Program-made: the position numbers and the translations under genes
Notes under the pieces: generated by a model
Seen by the model: the letters and a program-made list of their open reading frames with translations, nothing else
Databases searched by the model: none
Told to the model about the DNA's origin: nothing
Shown here: positions 49,755 through 56,799 of the stretch, piece by piece
Position numbering within the stretch: position 1 is the stretch's first letter
Layout: each line of letters opens with the position of its first letter
Assembly: GCF_000739555.1 (NCBI RefSeq)
Contig: NZ_BBJN01000055.1
Span: 1 to 56,799 of the forward strand
DNA length: 56,799 bases
From: Halolamina rubra
Lineage (GTDB): Archaea > Halobacteriota > Halobacteria > Halobacteriales > Haloferacaceae
Direction: 5' to 3'

Positions 49755-50750
49755 ATGAACATGCTCGTCGACGGCGAGTGGCGGACCGACGCCCGCGAGT
49801 ACACGGACGCGTCCGGCGAGTTCGACCGCCAGGAGAGCCGCTTCCGGGACTGGCTCGACGGGGGCGTCGCCGCCGCGGGCGAGCCGCCGGAGTCGAGCGA
49901 GTTCGCCCCCGAGTCGGGGCGGTACCACCTCTACATCTGCCGGGCGTGCCCGTGGGCCCACCGCGCGGCGATGGTTCGACGGCTCCGGGGCCTCCAGGAC
50001 GAGATCTCGATCTCGCTGGTCCAGCCCGAGCGCTACGACCAGGGCTGGGAGTTCTCCGACGACCACCCCGACCCGCTGTACGGCTACGACTACCTCCGCG
50101 AGGTGTACGTCGACGCCGACCCCGAGTACACCGGCCGGGTCACCGTCCCCGTCCTCTGGGACGAGCAGGAGGAGACGATCGTCAACAACGAGTCGAGCGA
50201 GATCATGCGGATGCTGGATACGGCGTTCGACGGCAACGGGGTCTCCCTGTACCCCGAGGCGCTGCGCGGGGAGATCGACGAGATCGTCGACGCGATCTAC
50301 GAGCCGATCAACAACGGCGTCTACCGCGCCGGCTTCGCGGGCACGCAGGCGGCGTACGAGGCCGCCGTCGACGACCTGTTCGACGCGCTCGACCACTGGG
50401 AGGGGGTGCTGGCCGACCAGCGCTACCTGGCGGGCGACGGCGACCGCCTCACGCTCGCGGACGTGGCGATGTTCGCGACGCTGGTCCGGTTCGACCACGT
50501 CTACCACACCCACTTCAAGTGCAATCGCCGGGCGATCCACGAGTACCCGAACCTCTGGGGGTACACGAAGGACCTGTATCAGACGCCAGGGATCGCCGAG
50601 ACCGTAAACATGGACCAGATCACCCGGCACTACTACGGCAGCCACGCCGACATCAACCCCAAGCGGATCGTCGCCGTCGGGCCGGAGATCGACTTCACCG
50701 AGCCCCACGGCCGGGACGAGCTGGCTGGGGAGCCGCCGCTGCCGCAGTAG
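49755..50750 (+). CDS. Glutathione S-transferase-like (glutathionyl-hydroquinone reductase type)
   Basis: 331 residues, Xi-class GST. The active site CPWAHR (65-70) after YHLYICRA is typical of YqjG/EcM4 enzymes that reduce glutathionyl-hydroquinones through Cys65. The C-terminal helices include LTLADVAMFATLVRFDHVYHTHFKCN, the family hallmark. Haloarchaea use gamma-glutamylcysteine and not glutathione, so the physiological thiol is unclear. CTTATC at 49725-49730 is centred 28 nt upstream of the ATG. Confidence 0.88.
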   Translation: MNMLVDGEWRTDAREYTDASGEFDRQESRFRDWLDGGVAAAGEPPESSEFAPESGRYHLYICRACPWAHRAAMVRRLRGLQDEISISLVQPERYDQGWEFSDDHPDPLYGYDYLREVYVDADPEYTGRVTVPVLWDEQEETIVNNESSEIMRMLDTAFDGNGVSLYPEALRGEIDEIVDAIYEPINNGVYRAGFAGTQAAYEAAVDDLFDALDHWEGVLADQRYLAGDGDRLTLADVAMFATLVRFDHVYHTHFKCNRRAIHEYPNLWGYTKDLYQTPGIAETVNMDQITRHYYGSHADINPKRIVAVGPEIDFTEPHGRDELAGEPPLPQ

Positions 50751-50779
50751 TTCCGGCCGCGACGACCGCCGAGCGAACG

Positions 50780-50785
50780 CTTTTG
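50780..50785 (+). promoter_or_regulatory. TATA-like element of the aminotransferase gene
   Basis: CTTTTG, about 27 nt upstream of the ATG at 50809. Confidence 0.4.
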
Positions 50786-50808
50786 CTCGCCCGCCCGCAC
50801 GCTCGAGT

Positions 50809-51963
50809 ATGCACACGCCCACGGAGCGCGTTCGCGCCTGCGAGCGTTCACGGATCCGCGTGATGTTCGACCTCGCGGAGGCCGCCGACCGCGACCTCGT
50901 CCGACTGGAGGTCGGCGAACCGGACTTCGACACGCCCGAGCACATCGTCGAGGCGGCCGCCGACGCCGCCCGCGCGGGCGAGACCCACTACACCAGTAAC
51001 GCCGGCCTGCCCGAACTCCGCGAGGCGATCGCGGAGACGCTCGACCGCGACTACGACGTGTCGTACGACCCCGAGCAGTACGTCGTCACCAACGGCGGGA
51101 TGGAGGCGCTCCACCTCGCGGTGCTCTCGACGGTCGGCGGGGGCGAGGAGCTGCTCATCCCCTCGCCGTCGTGGCCCAACTACTGGACGCAGGCCCGCCT
51201 CGCCGACGCCACACCGGTCGAGATCCCGATGCCCGAGGAGACGGGGTACGCCCTCGACGCCGAGCGCGTGATCGAGCGGATGGGCGACGACACCGGCGCG
51301 GTGGTGCTCTGCTCGCCCGCCAACCCCACCGGCCAGCTGTTCGACCCCGACGAGATCCGCGCGGTCGTCGACGCCGCGGCCGAGCACGACGCCTACGTGC
51401 TCGCCGACGAGGTGTACCTCGGGCTGACGTACGACCGCGACCCGTCGGGGATCGCCGCCCTGACGGGCCACCCCGACCACGTGCTCACGATCGGCTCCTG
51501 CTCGAAGACGTACGCGATGACGGGCTGGCGGGTCGGCTGGCTCGGCGGCCCCGGCGAGGTGATCGACGAGGTGACGAAGATCCACGAGAGCACGACCGCC
51601 TGCGCGGGCTCGGTCGCCCAGCACGCCGCGATCGCCGCCCTCACCGGCCCCCAGGAGCCCGTCGAGGCGATGTACGACGCCTTCGCCGAGCGCCGGGACT
51701 ACGTCGCCGAGCGCGTCGACGCGATGGCGGGCGTCTCGGCGCCGACGCCCGACGGCGCGTTCTACGCGTTGCTCGACGTGGACCTGCCCGGCAGCAGCCT
51801 CGACATCGCGAAGCGACTGCTCCGGGAGCGGGACGTGGTGCTCGCCCCCGGCGACGGGTTCGGCGAGGCGGGCGAGGGGAAGCTCCGGCTCTCCTTCGCG
51901 AACTCGCTCGACCAGCTGGAGGAGGGGCTCGACGGGATCGAGGCGGCGGTTCGGGAGAACTAG
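50809..51963 (+). CDS. PLP-dependent aminotransferase, class I/II
   Basis: 384 residues, fold type I. The PLP lysine is K233 in GSCSKTYAMTGWRVGW; NPTG in SPANPTGQ (169-176) and the aspartate in LADEVY (198-203) complete the site. The start LVRLEVGEPDFDTPEHI is the aspartate-aminotransferase subgroup Ib/Igamma. Substrate (aspartate, alanine or aromatic) not assignable by eye. Single gene converging on an SDR gene. Confidence 0.9.
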   Translation: MHTPTERVRACERSRIRVMFDLAEAADRDLVRLEVGEPDFDTPEHIVEAAADAARAGETHYTSNAGLPELREAIAETLDRDYDVSYDPEQYVVTNGGMEALHLAVLSTVGGGEELLIPSPSWPNYWTQARLADATPVEIPMPEETGYALDAERVIERMGDDTGAVVLCSPANPTGQLFDPDEIRAVVDAAAEHDAYVLADEVYLGLTYDRDPSGIAALTGHPDHVLTIGSCSKTYAMTGWRVGWLGGPGEVIDEVTKIHESTTACAGSVAQHAAIAALTGPQEPVEAMYDAFAERRDYVAERVDAMAGVSAPTPDGAFYALLDVDLPGSSLDIAKRLLRERDVVLAPGDGFGEAGEGKLRLSFANSLDQLEEGLDGIEAAVREN

Positions 51964-52692
51964 CTACCGCATCAGCTCGCCGCCGTTGACGTTCAGCGTC
52001 TCGCCCGTCACGAACCCCGCGTCGCGCAGGTACGCACAGCCGTCGGCGATGTCCTCAACCTGACCGATCCGTCCGACGGGGATCTGGGCGATCTCCTCGG
52101 CCATCTCCTCCTCGGTCCGGTCGCTCACCATGTCGGTCTCGATGTGGCCCGGCGCGACCGCGTTCACCCGGATCTCGGGGGCGAAATCCTTCGCGTGGCT
52201 CTTGGTCAGCGAGAGCAGCGCGCCCTTCGAGGAGGCGTAGTGGACCTCGATCGGCGCGCCCTCGAACGCGAGGATCGAGGAGACGTTGACGATCGAGGGG
52301 CCGTCCCCGGACTCCCGCAGGTGGGGGAGCGCCGCCTTCGTGACGTTGAACGCGCTGTTGACGTTCACGTCCATCACGCGGTCGAAGTCCTCCGGGGAGA
52401 GCTCGTCGGTGTACACGTGCTGGTCGATCCCGGCGTTGTTGACGACGTGGTCGACGCCGTCGAACGCGTCGACCGTCTCCTCGACCAGTCGTTCCGCCTC
52501 GTCGGGGTCGGACACGTCGGCGCCGACGACGATCGCCTCCTGGCCGGCCGCCCGGACGCGGTCGGCGGTCTCCTCGGCTTTCGCCTCGTTGGTGTGGTAG
52601 TTCACCGCAATGTCGTAGCCGTCGGCGGCGTAGCGCTCCGCGATCCCGCGGCCGATACCCCGCGACGAGCCGGTGACGATAGCTGCTGGCAC
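51964..52692 (-). CDS. Short-chain dehydrogenase (3-oxoacyl-ACP reductase-like)
   Basis: 242 residues, classical SDR. TGSSRGIG (7-14) binds NAD(P), NNAG (85-88) is the structural motif and Y152xxxK156 in HYASSKGA is the catalytic pair, with S139 or S140 in NVSSIL. The GTG at 52692 is chosen because it opens directly into the first strand (PAAIVTG). FabG-like folding and the C-terminal GETLNVNGG are typical. Haloarchaea lack fatty-acid synthase, so another keto substrate is likely. Confidence 0.9.
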   Translation of the reverse strand: MPAAIVTGSSRGIGRGIAERYAADGYDIAVNYHTNEAKAEETADRVRAAGQEAIVVGADVSDPDEAERLVEETVDAFDGVDHVVNNAGIDQHVYTDELSPEDFDRVMDVNVNSAFNVTKAALPHLRESGDGPSIVNVSSILAFEGAPIEVHYASSKGALLSLTKSHAKDFAPEIRVNAVAPGHIETDMVSDRTEEEMAEEIAQIPVGRIGQVEDIADGCAYLRDAGFVTGETLNVNGGELMR

Positions 52693-52784
52693 GTTCGTCC
52701 ATCGTCGCTCCGGCACTTGGCTCTCGGGGTGGCGGCGACGGCGGCCGCGACGCACTCTTGCCCGCGCGGGCCCATCCACCCGAT

Positions 52785-53888
52785 ATGGGCCGCTTCAGCC
52801 GGCGGCTGCGCCGCCTCGCGCCGCCGCCCCGGGTCGTCGACTGGGCGATCCTCGCCGTCGTCGCGAGCGCCGTCGCCACGGGGCTGCTCGCCTGGACCGG
52901 CTGGCTCCCGCCGGCGCTGCTGGTCGACCTCCACGGGATCGTCGGCGTCACGCTCGCCGGGCTGCTCCTCTTCAAGTTCGCCCGCGTCGCCCGGCGCGTG
53001 CTCGACCGCGGGGGGTGGGACCGCGCGACGCCGGTCTCGGTGCTGCTGGGCGTCGTCGCCGTGGCCGCGCTCGTCTCGGGCGCGTTCTGGGGGCTGGGCG
53101 GGAACGTCCCGCTGGGCCCGTGGACGACGCTGTCCGCCCACGTCGGGCTGGGCCTGCTCGTCGTCCCGATCCTGCTCCTGCATCTCCGGAGCCGGATGCG
53201 GCTCCCCACCCGCACCGACGCCTCCCGGCGGAGCGCGCTCCGGCTCGGCGGGCTGCTCGTCGCCGGCACGATCGCGTGGCGACTGAGCGAGGCGGCCGCG
53301 TCGCTCGGCGGCGCGACGATCGCCGACACGGGCTCGAAGCCGACGGGCGATCTCTACGACACCGAAACCGAGGGCGGCTCGTTCCCGGTCACCTCCTGGG
53401 TCGCCGACGATCCGGACCCGATCGACCGGTCGGACTGGACGCTCACGGTCGCGGGGCTGGAGGGCGAGGGGGTCGAGCTGACGTACGGCGACCTGCTCGC
53501 GGCCGCCGGCGACGAGCGCCGAGCGACGCTCGACTGCACCAGCGGCTGGTACACGGTCCAGGAGTGGCAGGGCCTCCGCGTCGGCGACCTGCTCGACGGG
53601 GCGGGCGTCGACGCGAGCGCCGACGGCGCCGATACCGACGCCCGCTGGGTCCGGTTCGTCAGCGTCACGGGCTACCGCTGGAGCCTCCCGATCGACGAGG
53701 CCCGGGACGCGCTGCTGTCGACGGCCATCGACGGCTCGCGGCTCGCCCACGGCCACGGCGGGCCCGCCCGGCTCGTCGCGCCCGGGCGTCGGGGGTTCCA
53801 GTGGGTGAAGTGGGTCGAGCGCGTCGAACTCCGGCGCGAGCCCGACCCGGCGCAGTGGCTGGTGACGCTGATCAGCGGGTTCGACTGA
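52785..53888 (+). CDS. Molybdopterin oxidoreductase fused to a b-type membrane domain
   Basis: 367 residues. Four N-terminal transmembrane helices (about 20-45, 50-68, 85-105, 115-135) contain H50, H120 and H133, which could bind haem as in cytochrome b561-like proteins. The C-terminal half (about 185-365) is a sulfite-oxidase/YedY domain: the molybdenum ligand is C251 in LDCTSGWYTVQEWQG, and the fold ends RRGFQWVKWVERVEL. Electron flow between the Moco centre and the membrane is therefore likely within one chain. Electron donor or acceptor unknown. Confidence 0.82.
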   Translation: MGRFSRRLRRLAPPPRVVDWAILAVVASAVATGLLAWTGWLPPALLVDLHGIVGVTLAGLLLFKFARVARRVLDRGGWDRATPVSVLLGVVAVAALVSGAFWGLGGNVPLGPWTTLSAHVGLGLLVVPILLLHLRSRMRLPTRTDASRRSALRLGGLLVAGTIAWRLSEAAASLGGATIADTGSKPTGDLYDTETEGGSFPVTSWVADDPDPIDRSDWTLTVAGLEGEGVELTYGDLLAAAGDERRATLDCTSGWYTVQEWQGLRVGDLLDGAGVDASADGADTDARWVRFVSVTGYRWSLPIDEARDALLSTAIDGSRLAHGHGGPARLVAPGRRGFQWVKWVERVELRREPDPAQWLVTLISGFD

Positions 53889-53935
53889 GCGCCGCGGCGC
53901 GCGGGTTTTTGTTTCTCGGGCTCCCCGACCCGGGT

Positions 53936-54430
53936 ATGGAGCGAGTCGGCGTCGACGATCTCGACGACAGCGTTCAGGCGGCCGCGGTGATGCGCCACCT
54001 CACCGAGCCGCTGGGGCTGACGGATTTCGCGATGAACTACTACGAGCTCGAGCCGGGGGACTCCTTCGCGTTCGCCTACCACAACCACGAGATCCAGGAG
54101 GAGGTGTTCTACGTGATCGAGGGGACCGCGACGTTCGACACCGACGCCGGCCCCGTCGAGGTCGGCCCCGACGAGGCGATCCGGTTCGACCGCGGGGAGT
54201 TCCAGCGCGGCTGGAACCGCGGCGACGAGCGCGTCGTCGCGCTGGCGCTGGGCGCGCCGCTCGACTACGGCGAGCAGGTGAAACTCCGGTACTGCCCGGA
54301 CTGCGACGCGGAGACCGACAACGAACTCGACCGCGCGGACGACGAGGAGGCCGTCGTCGCGTACTGCAAGGAGTGCGGCACCGAAACCGGCCGCTGGTAC
54401 CGCGGGTCGATGGACGGCGACGTGCCCTGA
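53936..54430 (+). CDS. Cupin domain fused to a C-terminal zinc ribbon
   Basis: 164 residues. The cupin part (about 40-105) has HNHEIQEEVFYVIEGTATFDTD as motif 1 and GEFQRGWNRGD as motif 2, in which the usual histidine is replaced. The C-terminal RYCPDCDAETD...VAYCKECGTETG adds a four-cysteine zinc ribbon. The ATG at 53936 is preceded by GTTTTTGTTT about 28 nt upstream. Function unknown; loss of the motif-2 histidine suggests altered metal binding. Confidence 0.75.
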   Translation: MERVGVDDLDDSVQAAAVMRHLTEPLGLTDFAMNYYELEPGDSFAFAYHNHEIQEEVFYVIEGTATFDTDAGPVEVGPDEAIRFDRGEFQRGWNRGDERVVALALGAPLDYGEQVKLRYCPDCDAETDNELDRADDEEAVVAYCKECGTETGRWYRGSMDGDVP

Positions 54431-54745
54431 CTACGCCGACTCCCCGTCGGCGTCGCTGTCGCGGTGGCCGTCTACGTCGTCGTCACCATTGTCGTCACCG
54501 TCCTCTTCGCTCGCCGCCGTCGCGGGCCCGCTGCCGCCCCTGCCGTCGCGCTCGCGGTCCGCGAGGATCGCGAACCCCGGGAGGCCGATGCCGAGGCCGA
54601 CGGCGAACGGGACCCAGAACAGCGGCTCGCCGACGAACAGCAGCGCGAGCGAGAAGACGAACGCGCCGATCACCGAGAACCCCGCCAGCCGGTCGAGCCG
54701 GTAGCTCCGCGCCGTGTCGTCCTCGGTGTCGGGGGTCTCGAGCAT
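54431..54745 (-). CDS. Two-helix membrane protein with acidic tail
   Basis: 104 residues. Two hydrophobic helices (about 22-42 and 45-62; GFSVIGAFVFSLALLFVGE, FWVPFAVGLGIGLPGFAIL) followed by a tail of mostly Asp, Gly and Glu (about 68-104), unusually acidic even for a halophile. The stop abuts the cupin gene stop. Function unknown. Confidence 0.65.
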   Translation of the reverse strand: MLETPDTEDDTARSYRLDRLAGFSVIGAFVFSLALLFVGEPLFWVPFAVGLGIGLPGFAILADRERDGRGGSGPATAASEEDGDDNGDDDVDGHRDSDADGESA

Positions 54746-54796
54746 GGCTCGACCGAGGCGGCGCGCGCTCAAAGGCGCTGTGTTCCTGGCGCCGGC

Positions 54797-55276
54797 TCAG
54801 ACCGCGAACTCGTACACGTCGTCGCCGACGTGGTGCAGCGACTCGACGACCTTCCCGCTGTCGCCGGCCATCTCGTCGCCGTCGACGAGCGCTCGCCCCA
54901 CGGCGAGCGCCTTCCCGTGGCTCTCCTCGACGATCACGACGAGGTCTCCCTCGGCGATCCCCTCGTCGGCCTCGGTGATCCCGGGGCGCATCACGTCGGC
55001 GCCGTTGCTGACGAACGACACCGCGCCGGCGTCGACGGTGACGACCCCCTCCGCGGGCGGGTGGGCGTTTGCCCCGCGGACCGAGAGGAACGGCTCGCCG
55101 TCGTAGTACAGCACGTCGGGGTCGCCGTCGACGAGCACCACGTCGAACTCGGTGTCCTCCAGCTCCACCAGTTCGTACGTGTCGGCGTCCAGCTCGACGC
55201 CCAGCCCCTCGCTGAGCGCGTCCTCGATCTCGGCTACGGCGTCACTCCGCAGGTGGTGGCGGGAGCTGATCTCCAT
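54797..55276 (-). CDS. PUA-domain RNA-binding protein (MCT-1/Tma20-like)
   Basis: 159 residues. The C-terminal PUA domain (about 75-155) has GADVMRPGITEADEGIAEGDLVVIVEESHGKALAVGRALVDGDEM, the typical entry and hairpin. The N-terminal half with RHHLRSDAVAEIEDAL resembles the pre-PUA domain of MCT-1/Tma20 proteins of translation re-initiation. It has its own leaderless promoter (see 55300-55307). Confidence 0.85.
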   Translation of the reverse strand: MEISSRHHLRSDAVAEIEDALSEGLGVELDADTYELVELEDTEFDVVLVDGDPDVLYYDGEPFLSVRGANAHPPAEGVVTVDAGAVSFVSNGADVMRPGITEADEGIAEGDLVVIVEESHGKALAVGRALVDGDEMAGDSGKVVESLHHVGDDVYEFAV

Positions 55277-55299
55277 ACCCGAGGGTGGGCCGGCTCGGG

Positions 55300-55307
55300 A
55301 AATAAAT
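55300..55307 (-). promoter_or_regulatory. TATA box of the PUA-protein gene
   Basis: On the minus strand ATTTATTT, centred 28 nt upstream of the ATG at 55276, the strongest TATA match in the window. Confidence 0.65.
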
Positions 55308-55376
55308 CGCCCGCTCCGGGGTTCGCGCCGGCGCGGCCCCCGAAACGCCTACCTGCCGGCTCCGCCAACGGGGACC

Positions 55377-56684
55377 ATGAGCGAAACTGACGACGCCCAG
55401 GCGGAAGCCGGCACCGCCGAGGGGCAGGGCCCCGTGCTGATCTCCGAAGCTCTCGACGAACGGCTCGAGGAGAAACGCGACGAGCTGTTCGAGGAGTTCG
55501 ACCTCCGCGACGAGTTCCCGCCGGCGGTGCTCCGGGAGGCCGAGCGCCGCGTCGAGAACGTCGGGGAGGAGATCCAGGACGAGATCGACGACCGGGAGGA
55601 CCTCCGGGACCTCACGGCGTGGACGACCGACCCCGCGGACGCACAGGACTTCGACGACGCCCTCTCCGTGAAGGAGCACGACGACGAGTACGTGCTGTAC
55701 GTCCACATCGCGGACGTGAGCCACTACGTCCACCCGGACTCGCTGATGTGGGAGGAGGCCGTCGAGCGCTGTAACACGGTGTACCTGCCGGGGTACACGA
55801 CCCACATGCTCCCGCCCGCGCTGGCGGAGACGGTCTGCTCGCTCGTCCCCGAGGAGGACCGCCTGGCCCACACCGTCGAGATGCATCTCGACAAGGAGAA
55901 CCTCTCCTTCGAGGAGATCGAGATCTACAAGTCCGTCATCAACTCCGACGAGCGCCTGACGTACACGCAGTGTGAGCACCGCCTCGACGACGAGGACGCG
56001 CCGCTGCACGACGAGAACCAGCTCGCGTTCGACCTCGCGGACCGCATGCACGAACAGCGGAAGGCGGACGGCTCGCTCGTGCTCAACCCCCGCCGGGACC
56101 GGGCGCACACGATGATCGAGGAGTGCATGCTGAAGGCGAACAAGGCCGTCACGCACACGCTGATGTGGGACCGCGGCGTCGAGGCGATGTACCGCGTCCA
56201 CCCCCAGCCCACCCCCGACCAGTGGAACGAGGCGCTGAAGGAGATCCAGGAGCTCGACGGCGTCTCCATCCCCGGCGAGGCGTTCGGGGACGACCCGCGG
56301 AAGGCGGTCAACGCGGCGCTGGAGGAGTCGCCCGGGCGCTCGCTGGACAAGATCCAGCGCGCCGTGCTGAAGGTGATGCCGCGCGCGAAGTACATGAACG
56401 ACCCCTTCGGCGGCCACCACGCGCTCAACTTCGACATCTACGGCCACTTCACCTCGCCCATCCGCCGGCTCTCGGACCTGATCAACCACTGGATCGTCCA
56501 CACGAACGACGTGCCCGAGGACCTCGTCGAACTCTGTGACCGCGCCTCGGACAAGCAGAAGGACGGCGAGACCGCCGAACGACTGTACAAGCAGTTCATG
56601 CAGGAGCAGGGGCTCGACCCCCACGCGGTGAACAACCGTGGCTACGAGGTCGTCGACGCTGACGAGGCCGACCACGACGTGTAG
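55377..56684 (+). CDS. RNB-domain exoribonuclease (RNase R/II family, short form)
   Basis: 435 residues against about 650-800 for bacterial RNase II/R: the cold-shock and S1 RNA-binding domains are absent and only the RNB catalytic domain is left. Four aspartates at the magnesium site are seen in TTDPADAQDFDDALSV (83-98). VHIADVSHYVH (109-119) follows, and the C-terminal SPIRRLSDLINHWIVH closes the catalytic barrel. Haloarchaea use this enzyme for RNA decay in place of an exosome. The start is an ATG after MSETDDAQAEAG. Confidence 0.93.
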   Translation: MSETDDAQAEAGTAEGQGPVLISEALDERLEEKRDELFEEFDLRDEFPPAVLREAERRVENVGEEIQDEIDDREDLRDLTAWTTDPADAQDFDDALSVKEHDDEYVLYVHIADVSHYVHPDSLMWEEAVERCNTVYLPGYTTHMLPPALAETVCSLVPEEDRLAHTVEMHLDKENLSFEEIEIYKSVINSDERLTYTQCEHRLDDEDAPLHDENQLAFDLADRMHEQRKADGSLVLNPRRDRAHTMIEECMLKANKAVTHTLMWDRGVEAMYRVHPQPTPDQWNEALKEIQELDGVSIPGEAFGDDPRKAVNAALEESPGRSLDKIQRAVLKVMPRAKYMNDPFGGHHALNFDIYGHFTSPIRRLSDLINHWIVHTNDVPEDLVELCDRASDKQKDGETAERLYKQFMQEQGLDPHAVNNRGYEVVDADEADHDV

Positions 56685-56733
56685 CGCGGCTACTGGCGCG
56701 TTTTCTCGTTTTAGGTTTTGGTCGAGAGGGGCG

Positions 56734-56799
56734 GCGACTGCAACAGCATCGACGGGGACAGCGACCGCAACAGCATCGACGGGGACAGCGACTGCAACA
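56734..56799. repeat. 27-nt tandem repeat running off the window end
   Basis: Units begin at 56734, 56761 and 56788. Units 1 and 2 differ at one base (GACTGCAA versus GACCGCAA). The last unit is cut by the window edge. Read on the minus strand, the unit encodes a 9-residue Val/Ala-rich repeat, and the single difference is silent (GCA/GCG, Ala). Confidence 0.85.

Noticed and set aside
47508-50945. 1145-codon open frame on the minus strand
   Set aside because: It covers dcd, thiR and the GST-like gene in antisense, and no protein family is visible; high-GC artefact.
56734-56799. CRISPR or replication-origin iterons
   Set aside because: Repeats are directly joined without spacers, and no orc1/cdc6 gene or AT-rich unwinding region is near.

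Overview
The window is a stretch of haloarchaeal chromosome (class Halobacteria). The evidence is very high GC with GC-biased third codon positions, acidic proteins, archaeal signature genes (archaeosine synthase arcS, trmY, rpoP, L37Ae, pcc1, pth2, three-OB-fold RPA, diadenylate cyclase dacZ) and haloarchaeal metabolic genes (class I aldolase plus FBPase, an Azf-like glucose-6-phosphate dehydrogenase). Many starts have a TATA-like box 26-30 nt upstream of the start codon and no Shine-Dalgarno sequence, as expected for leaderless haloarchaeal mRNAs. Genus cannot be decided from the sequence. No phage, transposase, CRISPR array or defence island is visible; this is mainly core genome.

Layout. 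1-4.6 kb: partial TRIC-type membrane gene, deaminase, and the minus-strand haem operon hemL-hemC-hemD, with a remnant of a histidine-kinase 3' end behind it. 4.6-9.4 kb: arcS, a DICT-domain gene, a beta-RFAP-synthase-like GHMP protein and a RAD55/KaiC-like protein with an altered Walker A loop. 9.4-16.8 kb: DUF6069-type membrane protein, NmrA-type oxidoreductase, trmY, ggt, UspA, M28 peptidase, DJ-1/PfpI, pcp. 16.9-18.6 kb: gluconeogenic pair aldolase-fbp. 18.6-24 kb: tRNA-Leu(UAG), AI-2E-family protein, dacZ-mscS pair, acyltransferase, cold-shock protein, RHH protein, tRNA-His(GUG). 24-31 kb: M50/CBS protease, cupin, zinc ribbon, Ski2-type helicase (frameshifted), SLC13/TrkA-C permease, tRNA-Pro(UGG), second cold-shock protein. 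31-41 kb: BI-1, RPA (frameshifted), Agl23-like, MOSC, peroxiredoxin, azf, mptD, DUF5790, creatininase family. 40.4-46 kb: VTT/YqaA protein, DUF502, proline dehydrogenase, pcc1-rpoP-rpl37ae, DUF2103, truD, pth2. 46-56.8 kb: YIP1-type protein (frameshifted), dcd-thiR, membrane protein, GST-like protein, aminotransferase, SDR, molybdopterin oxidoreductase, cupin/zinc-ribbon, PUA protein, RNB ribonuclease and a 27-nt tandem repeat running off the end.

Functional themes: tetrapyrrole synthesis, tRNA modification and processing (arcS, trmY, truD, pth2, pcc1, three tRNAs), gluconeogenesis and hexose-phosphate oxidation, c-di-AMP with a mechanosensitive channel, and pterin-type cofactor genes (mptD, beta-RFAP-synthase-like, creatininase/ArfB-like). 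The most unusual material is intergenic: (i) a family of about 72-nt nested palindromes directly behind two minus-strand genes, with arms that change in both halves together; (ii) tRNA-Leu and tRNA-His genes followed about 115 bp downstream by exact copies of their own 3' ends, tRNA-His also by an inverted copy; (iii) tandem hairpin units between a convergent gene pair. Three genes (helicase, RPA, YIP1) each appear to lack one G or C, which may be sequencing error and should be settled before they are called pseudogenes. A ribosomal protein L37Ae without any zinc cysteines is the most striking protein-level oddity.
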